Shown here piece by piece: positions 19,967 to 28,229 of a stretch of 64,000 nucleotides of DNA. Origin of the DNA: Actinopolymorpha singaporensis (lineage in GTDB: Bacteria; Actinomycetota; Actinomycetes; Propionibacteriales; Actinopolymorphaceae); NCBI RefSeq assembly GCF_900104745.1, contig NZ_LT629732.1, positions 6,249,981-6,313,980 of the forward strand, in the 5' to 3' direction. Under the pieces are notes generated by a model that made no database searches, was not told the origin of the DNA, and was given only the letters and a program-made list of their open reading frames with translations. The position numbers were made by a program, and so were the translations under genes. Position 1 is the stretch's first letter; each line of letters opens with the position of its first letter.

Positions 19967-22057
19967 TCAGCCCGCCAGCCCCTTCGCCTCGCGGAGCAGC
20001 GTGAAGTAGTGGTCGCCGCGCACGGCTGCGACGTCGTCCCCCAGCTTCGCCCGTACCTGGTCGACCACCCAGACGATGTCGCCGGGCGTGAGGTCCCACG
20101 CAGGTACGCCCACCGCGACGAACACCGGCTTGCTGCCGTCGTAGTCCTCGGCGTTGGCCAGGATCCGGTCCCGCATCACCGCGCGGTCGCCGATCGCGAG
20201 CTGCGTCGACACCGGCAGGTCGCCGTCCATCACGGTGGTGTCGCTGCGCACGAACCACATGTTGTAGAAGACGCCGCGCAGGTCGAGGTTGTCGTTGTAC
20301 GCCGAGGCGGAGGCCTCGGTCAGCGCCGACCGGTCGTCCAGCGCGTACATCACGTCCAGGCCGGGCCGGTCGAGGTAGGACCGGGTGGCGGCGAGGAACT
20401 TCGGCAGCTCGTCCTCCGGCCACAGCGACGGGAAGAAGTAGCCCGGGCCGCTCGGCCCGGCGACCAGAGTGTCGGCGGCGGTCGCCGTGCGCAGGTAGTG
20501 GCTCATCATGACCGGGGCCACGTCGGCGAGGAGCGGGCTGACCGACCAGTTCAGCGGCACCCTGCCGCGGTCGGGGTGGTCCCACAGCTGCCGCATCCGG
20601 TGCTGGTCGTACTGCAGGTTGTCGCCCTCGCTGAAGGTGAACGTGAGGTAGACCTTCTTCGCGAGCTTCGGCGCGGCCGGCACCTGCTGCGGCCGGATCG
20701 GCGCGCGCACCCCGCCGAACACCGAGGCGTTCTCCAGGAAGTCCGCGGCCAGCACGTAGACGCCGTGCCGGGAGGCGAGCCGCACGCCGTTGAACTCGTC
20801 GGTGAACCAGCCGAGGTACGGCGTGCCCATGTCGGCCGCGGTGAAGATCCGCTCCATCAGCGCGGTGTCCTCCGGGCTGTCGTTGGACGCCAGCCAGAAC
20901 GGCATCGCCCGGGTGGCCACGGCGTAGTCGCGCAACTGCTGGGAGGCCGGGCGGCGGTCGTCGGAGGAGACGGCGGGGGCGGTCCTCGAGGCGGAGACGA
21001 GGTACTGGTTCCACATGTCGACCGAGACGACCAGCTTCGCGGTGCCGTCCGGGACGGCCAGCCGGTAGACGAAGTAGTTGGTCCCGTCGGCGAAGCGGTG
21101 CGCATCCGTGGTGCCCGACTGCGGCTTGACGATCGAGCCGCCCTTGTCGAACAGCGCCGCCCGCTCCGGGTCGGTGCCGGCGGTCAGGTCGGCGAGCACC
21201 GCCCCGTCTGCCCGGACGGTGAGCTGGTGCACCGCGGGTCCCCACCCGTCGGCCGGCTGGGAGTCCTGGAACCTCAGGTAGACGGCATCGCCGCCGAGGA
21301 ACGCCGACAGGTCGAGGTCGTGCACGGCGCGGTTGGAGGAGTCGCGGATCGGCCGGTCCTCGCGGAGGATCTCCCGGAAGTCCTTCCAGTTGTCCGGCGG
21401 GATCGGGACGCTCTGGCCGGGGTTGAGGCCGAACAGCACCCGGTGGCTCGTTTGCGGCCACAGGTGCTCGAACGCCCACGTGGTGGCCGCCAGGTCGGAG
21501 TCGAACCGGCCGCGCAGGTCGTCCAGCACGGGCAGGTCGTACGGCGCGGCGGTGAGCCTGCCGGCCAGCTCGGGGCCGGCGATCACTCCGCCCCGCAGCG
21601 CTCCGATCGTGGTGGCGACGTTGACGGTCTCCACCACCTCCGGGTCGTACACGACGATCCCCTTCACCCGGTGTAGGTGCCGGTCGAGGACCTGCCAGGG
21701 GTCGGTGAACGTCGTGTACGGGACGTGGGTGTCCTTCAGCCAGGTGTCCGCGCCCTCGCTGGGCCTGCCCACCACGACGTAGATCCGGGGCCGGTCGCGG
21801 TTGACCAGCCCCTGCAGCGTGGTGACCAGCAACTTGACGTCCTCGGCGGTGTCGCCGGCCATCATCAGCGCGTCCAGGTGGCTAGGCCGGGCGAACACCG
21901 GCAGCTCCCGCCGCGCCGGCCAGGAGATCCCCTGCGCCTGCTCGGCGTACGCCGGCGATGGCGCGGCGAGGAAGGTGCCCGCGGCCCCGGCGGCGAGCCC
22001 GCCGGCCAGGAACGCACGTCGGGAGGGGCGGATTCGGGAAGGTGACGTCGTTGTCAT
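19967..22057 (-). CDS. Tat-exported GxGYxYP domain protein
   Basis: 696 residues from ATG 22057. The N-terminus is a twin-arginine signal, RPSRRAFLAGGLAAGAAG, with a likely cleavage near APSPAYAEQ. The mature protein carries the family motif as GPSGPGYFFPS (about residue 540), plus FTFSEGDNLQYDQHRM and GWFTDEFNGVRL, which belong to the GxGYxYP N- and C-terminal domains. This family is often found with polysaccharide-handling genes and is suspected to be glycoside-active; no activity is established. Here it stands alone, convergent with an S9 peptidase. Catalytic residues cannot be assigned. Confidence 0.82.
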   Translation of the reverse strand: MTTTSPSRIRPSRRAFLAGGLAAGAAGTFLAAPSPAYAEQAQGISWPARRELPVFARPSHLDALMMAGDTAEDVKLLVTTLQGLVNRDRPRIYVVVGRPSEGADTWLKDTHVPYTTFTDPWQVLDRHLHRVKGIVVYDPEVVETVNVATTIGALRGGVIAGPELAGRLTAAPYDLPVLDDLRGRFDSDLAATTWAFEHLWPQTSHRVLFGLNPGQSVPIPPDNWKDFREILREDRPIRDSSNRAVHDLDLSAFLGGDAVYLRFQDSQPADGWGPAVHQLTVRADGAVLADLTAGTDPERAALFDKGGSIVKPQSGTTDAHRFADGTNYFVYRLAVPDGTAKLVVSVDMWNQYLVSASRTAPAVSSDDRRPASQQLRDYAVATRAMPFWLASNDSPEDTALMERIFTAADMGTPYLGWFTDEFNGVRLASRHGVYVLAADFLENASVFGGVRAPIRPQQVPAAPKLAKKVYLTFTFSEGDNLQYDQHRMRQLWDHPDRGRVPLNWSVSPLLADVAPVMMSHYLRTATAADTLVAGPSGPGYFFPSLWPEDELPKFLAATRSYLDRPGLDVMYALDDRSALTEASASAYNDNLDLRGVFYNMWFVRSDTTVMDGDLPVSTQLAIGDRAVMRDRILANAEDYDGSKPVFVAVGVPAWDLTPGDIVWVVDQVRAKLGDDVAAVRGDHYFTLLREAKGLAG

Positions 22058-22508
22058 GGCGGCAGCTCCGCGGCTCACGTCCGGGCCACCGCCGGGGACC
22101 CCGGGCACACCCGGCTCCGGCTCGGTGGCAGAAGGTGACCGGACACTACCTCTCAGGAACCGCCGCTACGCCCGGCCTGGCCGCTTTTCGCCATGCGTTC
22201 GGAGGGCGTACGCAGCGTGCGAACGCCGCCCCGAGCCCGAGTGTGGCCGATCACACATTCCGACCTGGCCCCGGCGCCCACTATGTACGGCCGGAAGGGT
22301 GCAACATGCCAGACGAAGCTGACGCACGGGTGGCGTCGGTCACATCGGCCCCCAGGCGATCCCCCGACCCGGGTGACAACCTGGTCGATCACGGTGGCCA
22401 CGCGTGCGGCAGACTCTCCCCACCCGCACCGTCGGCGTCCGTACCCGGGGACTACGCCCGGGACGCTCGGCCGGCGACCGGACCGGCCACGCGAGAGGAT
22501 TGGGCGAG
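22058..22508. other. 451-bp divergent region upstream of sdhC
   Basis: No supported gene. Open frames here are extensions of the sdhC frame without family similarity. A TAGTGT box on the minus strand (22148 to 22143) could be a -10 for the GxGYxYP gene. The sdhC side has GAGG about 10 nt before its ATG. I recognise no riboswitch. Confidence 0.5.
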
Positions 22509-23303
22509 ATGGCAACGGGAGTGATGGGTCCCGAACGCGCGCAGATCGGTGAGCGGACGCTGCGCCAGGACCGCTGGTGGATCTATCCGGCGGTGACCTT
22601 CGCGGTGTTCACGGCGTTCGTGGTCTACTCCACCTGGCGCGCGTTCGCCGGCGCCAACTACTACGCCTCGCCGTATCTCTCGCCGTTCTACTCCCCCTGC
22701 CTGAGCACCCACTGCGTCTCCGGCGCCAGCGACTTCGGGCAGCCGATCAGCTTCCTGCCGGCGTGGTTCTCCCCCGCCCTGGTCATCCTGATCTTCCCGC
22801 TGGGATTCCGGCTCACCTGCTACTACTACCGGAAGGCCTACTACCGTTCCTTCTGGTTGTCGCCGGCGGCGTGCGCGGTGCCCGAGCCGCACAAGAAGTA
22901 CACCGGAGAGCGGCGGTTCCCGCTGATCCTGCAGAACATCCACCGGTGGTTCTTCTACGCGGCGTTCCTGATCGCCCTGATCCTCACCTACGACGCGGTG
23001 ATCGCGTTCCGCAACCCGCAGCACGAGTGGGGTCACATGGGTCTCGGCACCCTGATCCTGCTGGTCAACGTGGTGCTGATCTGGCTCTACACCCTGTCGT
23101 GCCACTCGTGCCGGCACATCGCCGGCGGCCGGCTGCGCAACTTCTCCAAGCACCCGGTGCGCTACCGCTTCTGGACGTTCGTGTCGAAGCTGAACGGCCA
23201 CCACCCACGCTTCGCCTGGGCCTCGCTGATCTCGGTCGCGGTGGCGGACTTCTACGTCTACCTGCTCGCGACCGGCGCGATCACCGACGTCCGGTTCTTC
23301 TGA
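22509..23303 (+). CDS. sdhC: Succinate dehydrogenase membrane anchor (Sdh1 type)
   Basis: 264 residues from ATG 22509. A single anchor protein of about five membrane helices (TFAVFTAFVVYSTW, FSPALVILIFPLGF, WFFYAAFLIALILTYDAVIAF, LGTLILLVNVVLIWLYTL, SLISVAVADFYVYLL); no separate sdhD follows. It has possible metal or haem ligands at His145 (NIHRWFF), Cys198-His203 (CHSCRH), and Cys64/Cys69. This matches the mycobacterial Sdh1 anchor (Rv0249c type). First gene of sdhCAB; 19 bp to sdhA. Confidence 0.88.
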   Translation: MATGVMGPERAQIGERTLRQDRWWIYPAVTFAVFTAFVVYSTWRAFAGANYYASPYLSPFYSPCLSTHCVSGASDFGQPISFLPAWFSPALVILIFPLGFRLTCYYYRKAYYRSFWLSPAACAVPEPHKKYTGERRFPLILQNIHRWFFYAAFLIALILTYDAVIAFRNPQHEWGHMGLGTLILLVNVVLIWLYTLSCHSCRHIAGGRLRNFSKHPVRYRFWTFVSKLNGHHPRFAWASLISVAVADFYVYLLATGAITDVRFF

Positions 23304-23322
23304 GGAGACCGAGGTACATCGC

Positions 23323-25137
23323 ATGAGCACAGTCGAACCACGCAACACAGGCGAGCGGCACTCCTACGACGTGGTGGTGGTCGGTGCCGGCGGCGCCGGC
23401 CTGCGGGCCGCGATCGCCGCCCACGACGCGGGCGCGCGGACGGCGATCGTCTGCAAGTCCCTGCTCGGCAAGGCGCACACGGTGATGGCCGAGGGCGGGA
23501 TCGCCGCGGCCATGGGCAACGCCTGGCCGGAGGACAACTGGAAGGTGCACTTCCGCGACACCATGCGTGGCGGGAAGATGCTGAACAACTGGCGGATGGC
23601 CCAGCTGCACGCCCAGGAGGCGCCCGACCGGGTGCTGGAGCTGGAGGAGTGGGGCGCGCTGTTCGACCGTACGAAGGACGGGCTGATCTCCCAGCGCGAC
23701 TTCGGCGGCCACCGGTACGCCCGGCTCGCCCACGTCGGTGACCGTACCGGCCTGGAGATGATCCGCACCCTGCAGCAACGCGCGGTCGCCCTCGGGATCG
23801 ACGTGTTCATGGAGTGCACGATCACCGAGATCCTCAAGGACGGCGACCGGGTGGCCGGGGCGTTCGGCTACTGGCGCGAGAGCGGGCGGCTGATCACGTT
23901 CGAGGCTCCCTCGGTCGTGCTGGCCACCGGCGGCATCGGCAAGTCGTTCAAGGTGACGTCGAACTCCTGGGAGTACACCGGCGACGGGCACGCGCTGGCC
24001 GTGCGGGCGGGCGCGAGCCTGATCAACATGGAGTTCGTGCAGTTCCACCCGACGGGCATGGTGTGGCCGCCGTCGGTGCGCGGGATCCTGGTCACCGAGT
24101 CGGTACGCGGTGACGGCGGGGTGCTGAAGAACTCCGAGGGCCGGCGGTTCATGTTCGACTACATCCCGGAGTTCTTCAAGGCGGAGACGGCGGACTCGAT
24201 CGAGGAGGCCGACCGGTGGTACACCGACAAGAAGAACAACCGGCGCCCACCTGAGCTGCTCCCCCGTGACGAGGTGGCCAGGGCCATCAACTCCGAGGTG
24301 AAGGCCGGCCGGGGCACACCGCACGGCGGGGTCTACCTCGACATCGCGTCCCGGCGCGACCCGGAGTACATCAAGCGGCGGCTCCCGTCGATGTACCACC
24401 AGTTCAAGGAACTGGCCGACGTCGACATCACCCGGGAGCCGATGGAGATCGGGCCGACCTGCCACTACGTGATGGGCGGCGTGGAGGTCGACCCGGACAC
24501 CGCCGCGTCCGTCGTTCCCGGTCTGTACGCCGCGGGTGAGGTCGCGGGCGGCATGCACGGCTCCAACCGGCTCGGCGGCAACTCGCTGTCGGACCTCCTG
24601 GTGTTCGGCCGCCGGGCGGGCCTGAACGCCGCCTACTACGCCGCGCGCACCAAGGACTCGCCGGTGACGGTGGACGACGACGCGGTGCGGGCGGCGGCGG
24701 ACGCGGCGCTGGCGCCGTTCTCGGAGGAGGGCGGCGAGAACCCCTACACCGTGCAGAAGGACCTGCAGGAGGTCATGCACAACCTGGTCGGCATCATCCG
24801 CACCGCGGAGGAGCTGGAGCAGGCGCTCGGCGAGATCGAGAAGCTGGCCGAGCGGTCCCGGCATCTGACGGTGGAGGGCAACCGCCAGTACAACCCGGGC
24901 TGGCACCTCGCCATCGACCTGCAGAACATGCTCTGGGTGTCGGAGTGCATCGCCAAGGCCGCGCTGACCCGGACCGAGAGCCGAGGCGGACACACCCGCG
25001 ACGACTACCCGATGACCGACCAGGACTGGGGCACGAAGAACATCGTCCTGCGGCGGCGCGGCGACTCGGTCGAACTCGCGATCCAGCCCCTTCCGCAGAT
25101 GCCGGCCGAGCTCAAGGCGCTCTTCGAGGAGAAGTGA
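23323..25137 (+). CDS. sdhA: Succinate dehydrogenase flavoprotein subunit
   Basis: 604 residues from ATG 23323, with GAGGAGA and GAGG upstream. Oxidises succinate to fumarate on the cytoplasmic side of the membrane. FAD-binding Rossmann motif VVVVGAGGAGLRAA (from about residue 17), the flavin-attachment His52 in GKAHTVMAEGGIAA, and the catalytic region HGSNRLGGNSLSDLLVFG. The TGA overlaps the sdhB ATG (TGATG). Size and the KNSEGRRFMF segment fit the Sdh1-type subunit. Confidence 0.95.
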   Translation: MSTVEPRNTGERHSYDVVVVGAGGAGLRAAIAAHDAGARTAIVCKSLLGKAHTVMAEGGIAAAMGNAWPEDNWKVHFRDTMRGGKMLNNWRMAQLHAQEAPDRVLELEEWGALFDRTKDGLISQRDFGGHRYARLAHVGDRTGLEMIRTLQQRAVALGIDVFMECTITEILKDGDRVAGAFGYWRESGRLITFEAPSVVLATGGIGKSFKVTSNSWEYTGDGHALAVRAGASLINMEFVQFHPTGMVWPPSVRGILVTESVRGDGGVLKNSEGRRFMFDYIPEFFKAETADSIEEADRWYTDKKNNRRPPELLPRDEVARAINSEVKAGRGTPHGGVYLDIASRRDPEYIKRRLPSMYHQFKELADVDITREPMEIGPTCHYVMGGVEVDPDTAASVVPGLYAAGEVAGGMHGSNRLGGNSLSDLLVFGRRAGLNAAYYAARTKDSPVTVDDDAVRAAADAALAPFSEEGGENPYTVQKDLQEVMHNLVGIIRTAEELEQALGEIEKLAERSRHLTVEGNRQYNPGWHLAIDLQNMLWVSECIAKAALTRTESRGGHTRDDYPMTDQDWGTKNIVLRRRGDSVELAIQPLPQMPAELKALFEEK

Positions 25138-25901
25138 TGGGATACGACCTGTCTATGCGGGTGTGGCGCGGCGACGTCGACGGCGGCGCGCTCGCCGACT
25201 TCACCGTCCCGGTCGAGGAGGGCGAGGTCGTCCTCGACGCGATCCACCGCCTCCAGGCCACCCAGGCCGGCGACCTCGCCGTCCGGTGGAACTGCAAGGC
25301 CGGCAAGTGCGGCTCCTGCAGCGCGGAGATCAACGGCCGGCCGCGGCTGATGTGCATGACCCGGCTGTCGGAGTACGACCAGAACGAAACGATCACGGTG
25401 ACGCCGGTGCGGACGTTCCCGGTGATCAAGGACCTGGTGACCGACGTCTCGTTCAACTACGAGAAGGCCAAGGAGGTCCCGGCGTTCGCACCGGCCCCGC
25501 CGGACGCGGACGGCAAGCGGCGGATGGCGCAGGCCGACGTCGAGCGGGGCCAGGAGTTCCGCAAGTGCATCGAGTGCTTCCTGTGCCAGAACGTCTGCCA
25601 CGTGGTCCGTGACCACGAGGAGAACAAGCCGGCGTTCGCGGGACCGAGGTTCTTCCTGCGGTACGCCGAACTCGACATGCACCCGCTGGACACCAACGAC
25701 CGGCGTCAACTGGCGCAGTCGGCGGCGGGTCTGAGCATGTGCAACATCACGAAGTGCTGCACCGAGGTCTGCCCCGAGCACATCAAGATCACCGACAACG
25801 CGATCATCCCGATGAAGGAACGCGTCGTCGACCGCAAGTACGACCCGCTGGTCTGGCTGGGCTCGAAGATCTTCCGCCGCGACCAGCGCGAGGAGGTCTG
25901 A
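25137..25901 (+). CDS. sdhB: Succinate dehydrogenase iron-sulfur subunit
   Basis: 254 residues from ATG 25137, overlapping the sdhA stop by one base. It passes electrons from SdhA to the membrane anchor. Cluster motifs in order: WNCKAGKCGSCSAEI for the 2Fe-2S cluster, CIECFLCQNVCH for the 4Fe-4S cluster, and CNITKCCTEVCPEHIKI for the third cluster. The operon ends here with a strong palindrome 34 bp after the stop. Confidence 0.95.
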   Translation: MGYDLSMRVWRGDVDGGALADFTVPVEEGEVVLDAIHRLQATQAGDLAVRWNCKAGKCGSCSAEINGRPRLMCMTRLSEYDQNETITVTPVRTFPVIKDLVTDVSFNYEKAKEVPAFAPAPPDADGKRRMAQADVERGQEFRKCIECFLCQNVCHVVRDHEENKPAFAGPRFFLRYAELDMHPLDTNDRRQLAQSAAGLSMCNITKCCTEVCPEHIKITDNAIIPMKERVVDRKYDPLVWLGSKIFRRDQREEV

Positions 25902-25934
25902 GCCCGGCCGGTACGCCCAGCATCGACGTTCAGC

Positions 25935-25976
25935 CGAACGGCGTGGATTCCTCCGCGGAGGAATCCACGCCGTTCG
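25935..25976 (+). terminator. Perfect 42-nt palindrome after sdhB
   Basis: Both halves are exact reverse complements; the core reads GGATTCCTCCGCGGAGGAAT (18 central bases palindromic) with further pairing outwards. A stable hairpin without a clear U-tract, as often in high-GC actinobacteria. Its core resembles the hairpin after fumC (45954-45981). Confidence 0.85.
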
Positions 25977-25992
25977 CGTGTCCTGGGGAAAC

Positions 25993-26021
25993 TTGACCTC
26001 GACGCGCTGACAGGACAGCGT
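25993..26021 (+). promoter_or_regulatory. Candidate promoter for the pterin dehydratase gene
   Basis: TTGACC at 25993-25998, a 17-nt spacer, and CAGCGT at 26016-26021, six bases before the ATG at 26028. The -35 is good and the -10 poor; no ribosome site is seen, so a leaderless message is possible. Confidence 0.45.
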
Positions 26022-26027
26022 TCTGCC

Positions 26028-26324
26028 ATGGCACAGTTGCTCACCGACGACCAGATCACCGAGGCCCTGCGCGACCTACCCGGCTGGGAGGCACGCCCGG
26101 GTGCGTTGTTCCGCGCGGTCACCGCACCGAGCTTCATGGCCGGCATCGACCTGGTCGACCGGGTGGCGCAGGCCGCCGAACAGATGAACCACCACCCCGA
26201 CATCGACATCCGCTGGACGACGATCTCCTTCTCGCTGACCACTCACGCCATGGGCGGGGTGACCGACAACGACGTCAAGCTGGCCGGACGGATCAGCGCG
26301 CTGGCCGAGGACACCCCCGGATAG
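26028..26324 (+). CDS. phhB: 4a-hydroxytetrahydrobiopterin dehydratase (PCD/DCoH family)
   Basis: 98 residues, the usual length. Dehydrates 4a-hydroxytetrahydropterin after aromatic amino acid hydroxylation. The family signature is complete: LPGWEARPGALFR, then EQMNHHPDIDIRWTTIS and a final LTTHAMGGVTDND. No hydroxylase is in the window, and in actinobacteria the protein may serve another pterin step. Convergent with the ABC transporter operon, 23 bp away. Confidence 0.9.
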   Translation: MAQLLTDDQITEALRDLPGWEARPGALFRAVTAPSFMAGIDLVDRVAQAAEQMNHHPDIDIRWTTISFSLTTHAMGGVTDNDVKLAGRISALAEDTPG

Positions 26325-26347
26325 AGCGCGTCCGCACCGCCGAAGCG

Positions 26348-27184
26348 TCAGCCCTTCAGCGCACCCGCGGTCAGGCCGGCCATGAACTGCTTCGCTGCCA
26401 GCAGGAACGCAACGAAGATCGGCAGCACGCTGATCACACTGCCGAGCATCACCGCGGCGGTGTCCTGCCCGTACAACGTGTTCAGGTTCGCCAGCGCCAG
26501 CGGGAGGGTGAAGTTCTCCTGCGAGTTCAGCACGATCAGCGGGATCTGGAACGCCGTCCAGGTGCCCATGAACGTCCACACCCCGAGCGCGCCGAGCCCG
26601 GGCCGGATCAGCGGCAGCACCACCGTCCAGTAGGTCCGCCAGTCCGAGGCGCCGTCGATCCGCGCCGCGTCGTACAGGTCGGCCGGGACGGTCTGGGTGA
26701 TGACCTGCCGCATCCAGAACACCGCGAACCCGTTCGCCGCGCCCGGGATGATCAGCGGCCACAGCGTGTCGATCCAGCCCAGCCGGGCGATCAGGACGTA
26801 CCACGGGATGAGGCCGACCAGTCCCGGGATGAAGATCGTCGCCAGCAGCGCCCGCCACATCCAGCGCGCGCCGGGCGCCTGACGGAACCGCGAGAAGCCG
26901 TACCCCACGAGCGAGGCGAGCAGCAGTACCAGCGCGGTGTGCGCGACCGCCACCAGGATGCTGTTGCCCATCGCGCGGAGTACGGGAACGACCTCGACCA
27001 GGCGGGTCCAGTTCGCCGAGAGGTTCCCGCCCGGCAGCAGGGGCGGCGGGAAGTGGTAGATGGACGCGTTGTCGTGCGTGGCGAGTACGGCCATCCAGTA
27101 GAACGGCAGGACGAACACCAGCACCACGAGGTAGATCATCACCGTGACGGCCCGGCGGGCCACCGGCGATCCCGCACCGTTCAT
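26348..27184 (-). CDS. Carbohydrate ABC transporter permease (MalG type)
   Basis: 278 residues from ATG 27184, which has GAGAGGAG about 4 nt upstream and is preferred over the GTG at 27199. Six membrane helices are visible, from YLVVLVFVLPFYWMAVLA to VISVLPIFVAFLLA. The cytoplasmic EAA loop, DAARIDGASDWRTYW, contacts the ATPase, and the C-terminus is GLTAGALKG as in MalG-like permeases. Third gene of an importer operon with no ATPase gene. Confidence 0.9.
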   Translation of the reverse strand: MNGAGSPVARRAVTVMIYLVVLVFVLPFYWMAVLATHDNASIYHFPPPLLPGGNLSANWTRLVEVVPVLRAMGNSILVAVAHTALVLLLASLVGYGFSRFRQAPGARWMWRALLATIFIPGLVGLIPWYVLIARLGWIDTLWPLIIPGAANGFAVFWMRQVITQTVPADLYDAARIDGASDWRTYWTVVLPLIRPGLGALGVWTFMGTWTAFQIPLIVLNSQENFTLPLALANLNTLYGQDTAAVMLGSVISVLPIFVAFLLAAKQFMAGLTAGALKG

Positions 27185-27266
27185 CCCACTCCTCTCCACG
27201 ACAGTGACCTCGGTGTGACCGTGTCCCTGACCGGGACCCGGACCGAGTCCGAGACCGGTACCCCCG

Positions 27267-28229
27267 TCATGTCCGCACCCGAAGCAAGCGGCTGTTGACG
27301 ACCGTGAACACCGCGATCAGCGCGAACATCACCCACGACAGCGCCGACGCCGTACCGAAGCGGAAGTCGGTGAACGCGGTGCGGTAGAGCATCGTGCCGA
27401 GCACCTCGGCGGACTGGTCGGTGCCGCCGGAGCCGTTGGTCAGCACGAAGGGTTCGTCGAAGAGCTGGAAAGCGCCAACGGTCGACGACGTGGCGCTGAA
27501 GAAGATGATCGGCAACATCAACGGCACCGTCACCCGGGCGAACACCTGCCGCCCGCCCGCCCCGTCGACCCGGGCCGCGTCGTACAGCTCGCGCGGGATC
27601 GACTGGAGCCCGGCGACGAACAACAGCATGTGGAAGCCGAGGAACCGCCAGGTGATCATCAAGATGACGATCGGTTTGATCCACACCGTGGATGCCAGCC
27701 AGTCCAGGGTCACCCGGTCGCCGCTGACGAACGACAAGAACGCGTTGACAAGGCCCGCGTTCGTGGAGAACAGCACGCTCATGATGATCGCGATCACCGC
27801 CGGGGCGGCCAGCAGCGGAAGGAGGAACACCATCCGAAGGAAGCTCCGCCCGAACACGACGTACTCGTTGACGAGGTAGGCGAGAACGAACGCCGCACCC
27901 ACCGTCACCAGCGTCGACCCCACCCAGATGTAGACGGTGTTGAACACCGCCTTGCCGAACGTCGGGTCGGTGACGATCGACACGTAGTTGTCCAGGCCGA
28001 CGAAGTGCGCGGGGTTGAGGCCGTCCCAGTCGGTGAAGCCGATCCAGAACGCCGCCACGATCGGCACCAGCCCGAAGACCCCGAACAGCACGAAGAACGG
28101 TGCCACCATGAGGTAGAAGTTGCGGTGCGCCCGCACCCGGTCGCCGAGGCCGGCCGACGAAGCCGCCGCCGAGCCGGAGCCGGCGCGACCGGAGGGCCGG
28201 GTTCGGGTGTCCACCTGTCGCCCGTTCAC
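27267..28229 (-). CDS. Sugar ABC transporter permease (MalF/UgpA type)
   Basis: 320 residues from GTG 28229, overlapping the stop of the binding-protein gene (GTGA). A polar tail of ~35 residues precedes six helices (NFYLMVAPFFVLFGVFGLV, FNTVYIWVGSTLVTVGAAF and so on). The EAA loop reads YDAARVDGAGGRQVF. Pairs with the MalG-type permease 82 bp downstream. Substrate not deducible; the family covers mono- and oligosaccharides. Confidence 0.9.
   Translation of the reverse strand: MNGRQVDTRTRPSGRAGSGSAAASSAGLGDRVRAHRNFYLMVAPFFVLFGVFGLVPIVAAFWIGFTDWDGLNPAHFVGLDNYVSIVTDPTFGKAVFNTVYIWVGSTLVTVGAAFVLAYLVNEYVVFGRSFLRMVFLLPLLAAPAVIAIIMSVLFSTNAGLVNAFLSFVSGDRVTLDWLASTVWIKPIVILMITWRFLGFHMLLFVAGLQSIPRELYDAARVDGAGGRQVFARVTVPLMLPIIFFSATSSTVGAFQLFDEPFVLTNGSGGTDQSAEVLGTMLYRTAFTDFRFGTASALSWVMFALIAVFTVVNSRLLRVRT

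Noticed and set aside
22058-22200. CTGAGAGG on the minus strand, as in TPP riboswitches
   Set aside because: The other conserved thi-box parts are absent and the downstream gene is not a thiamine gene.
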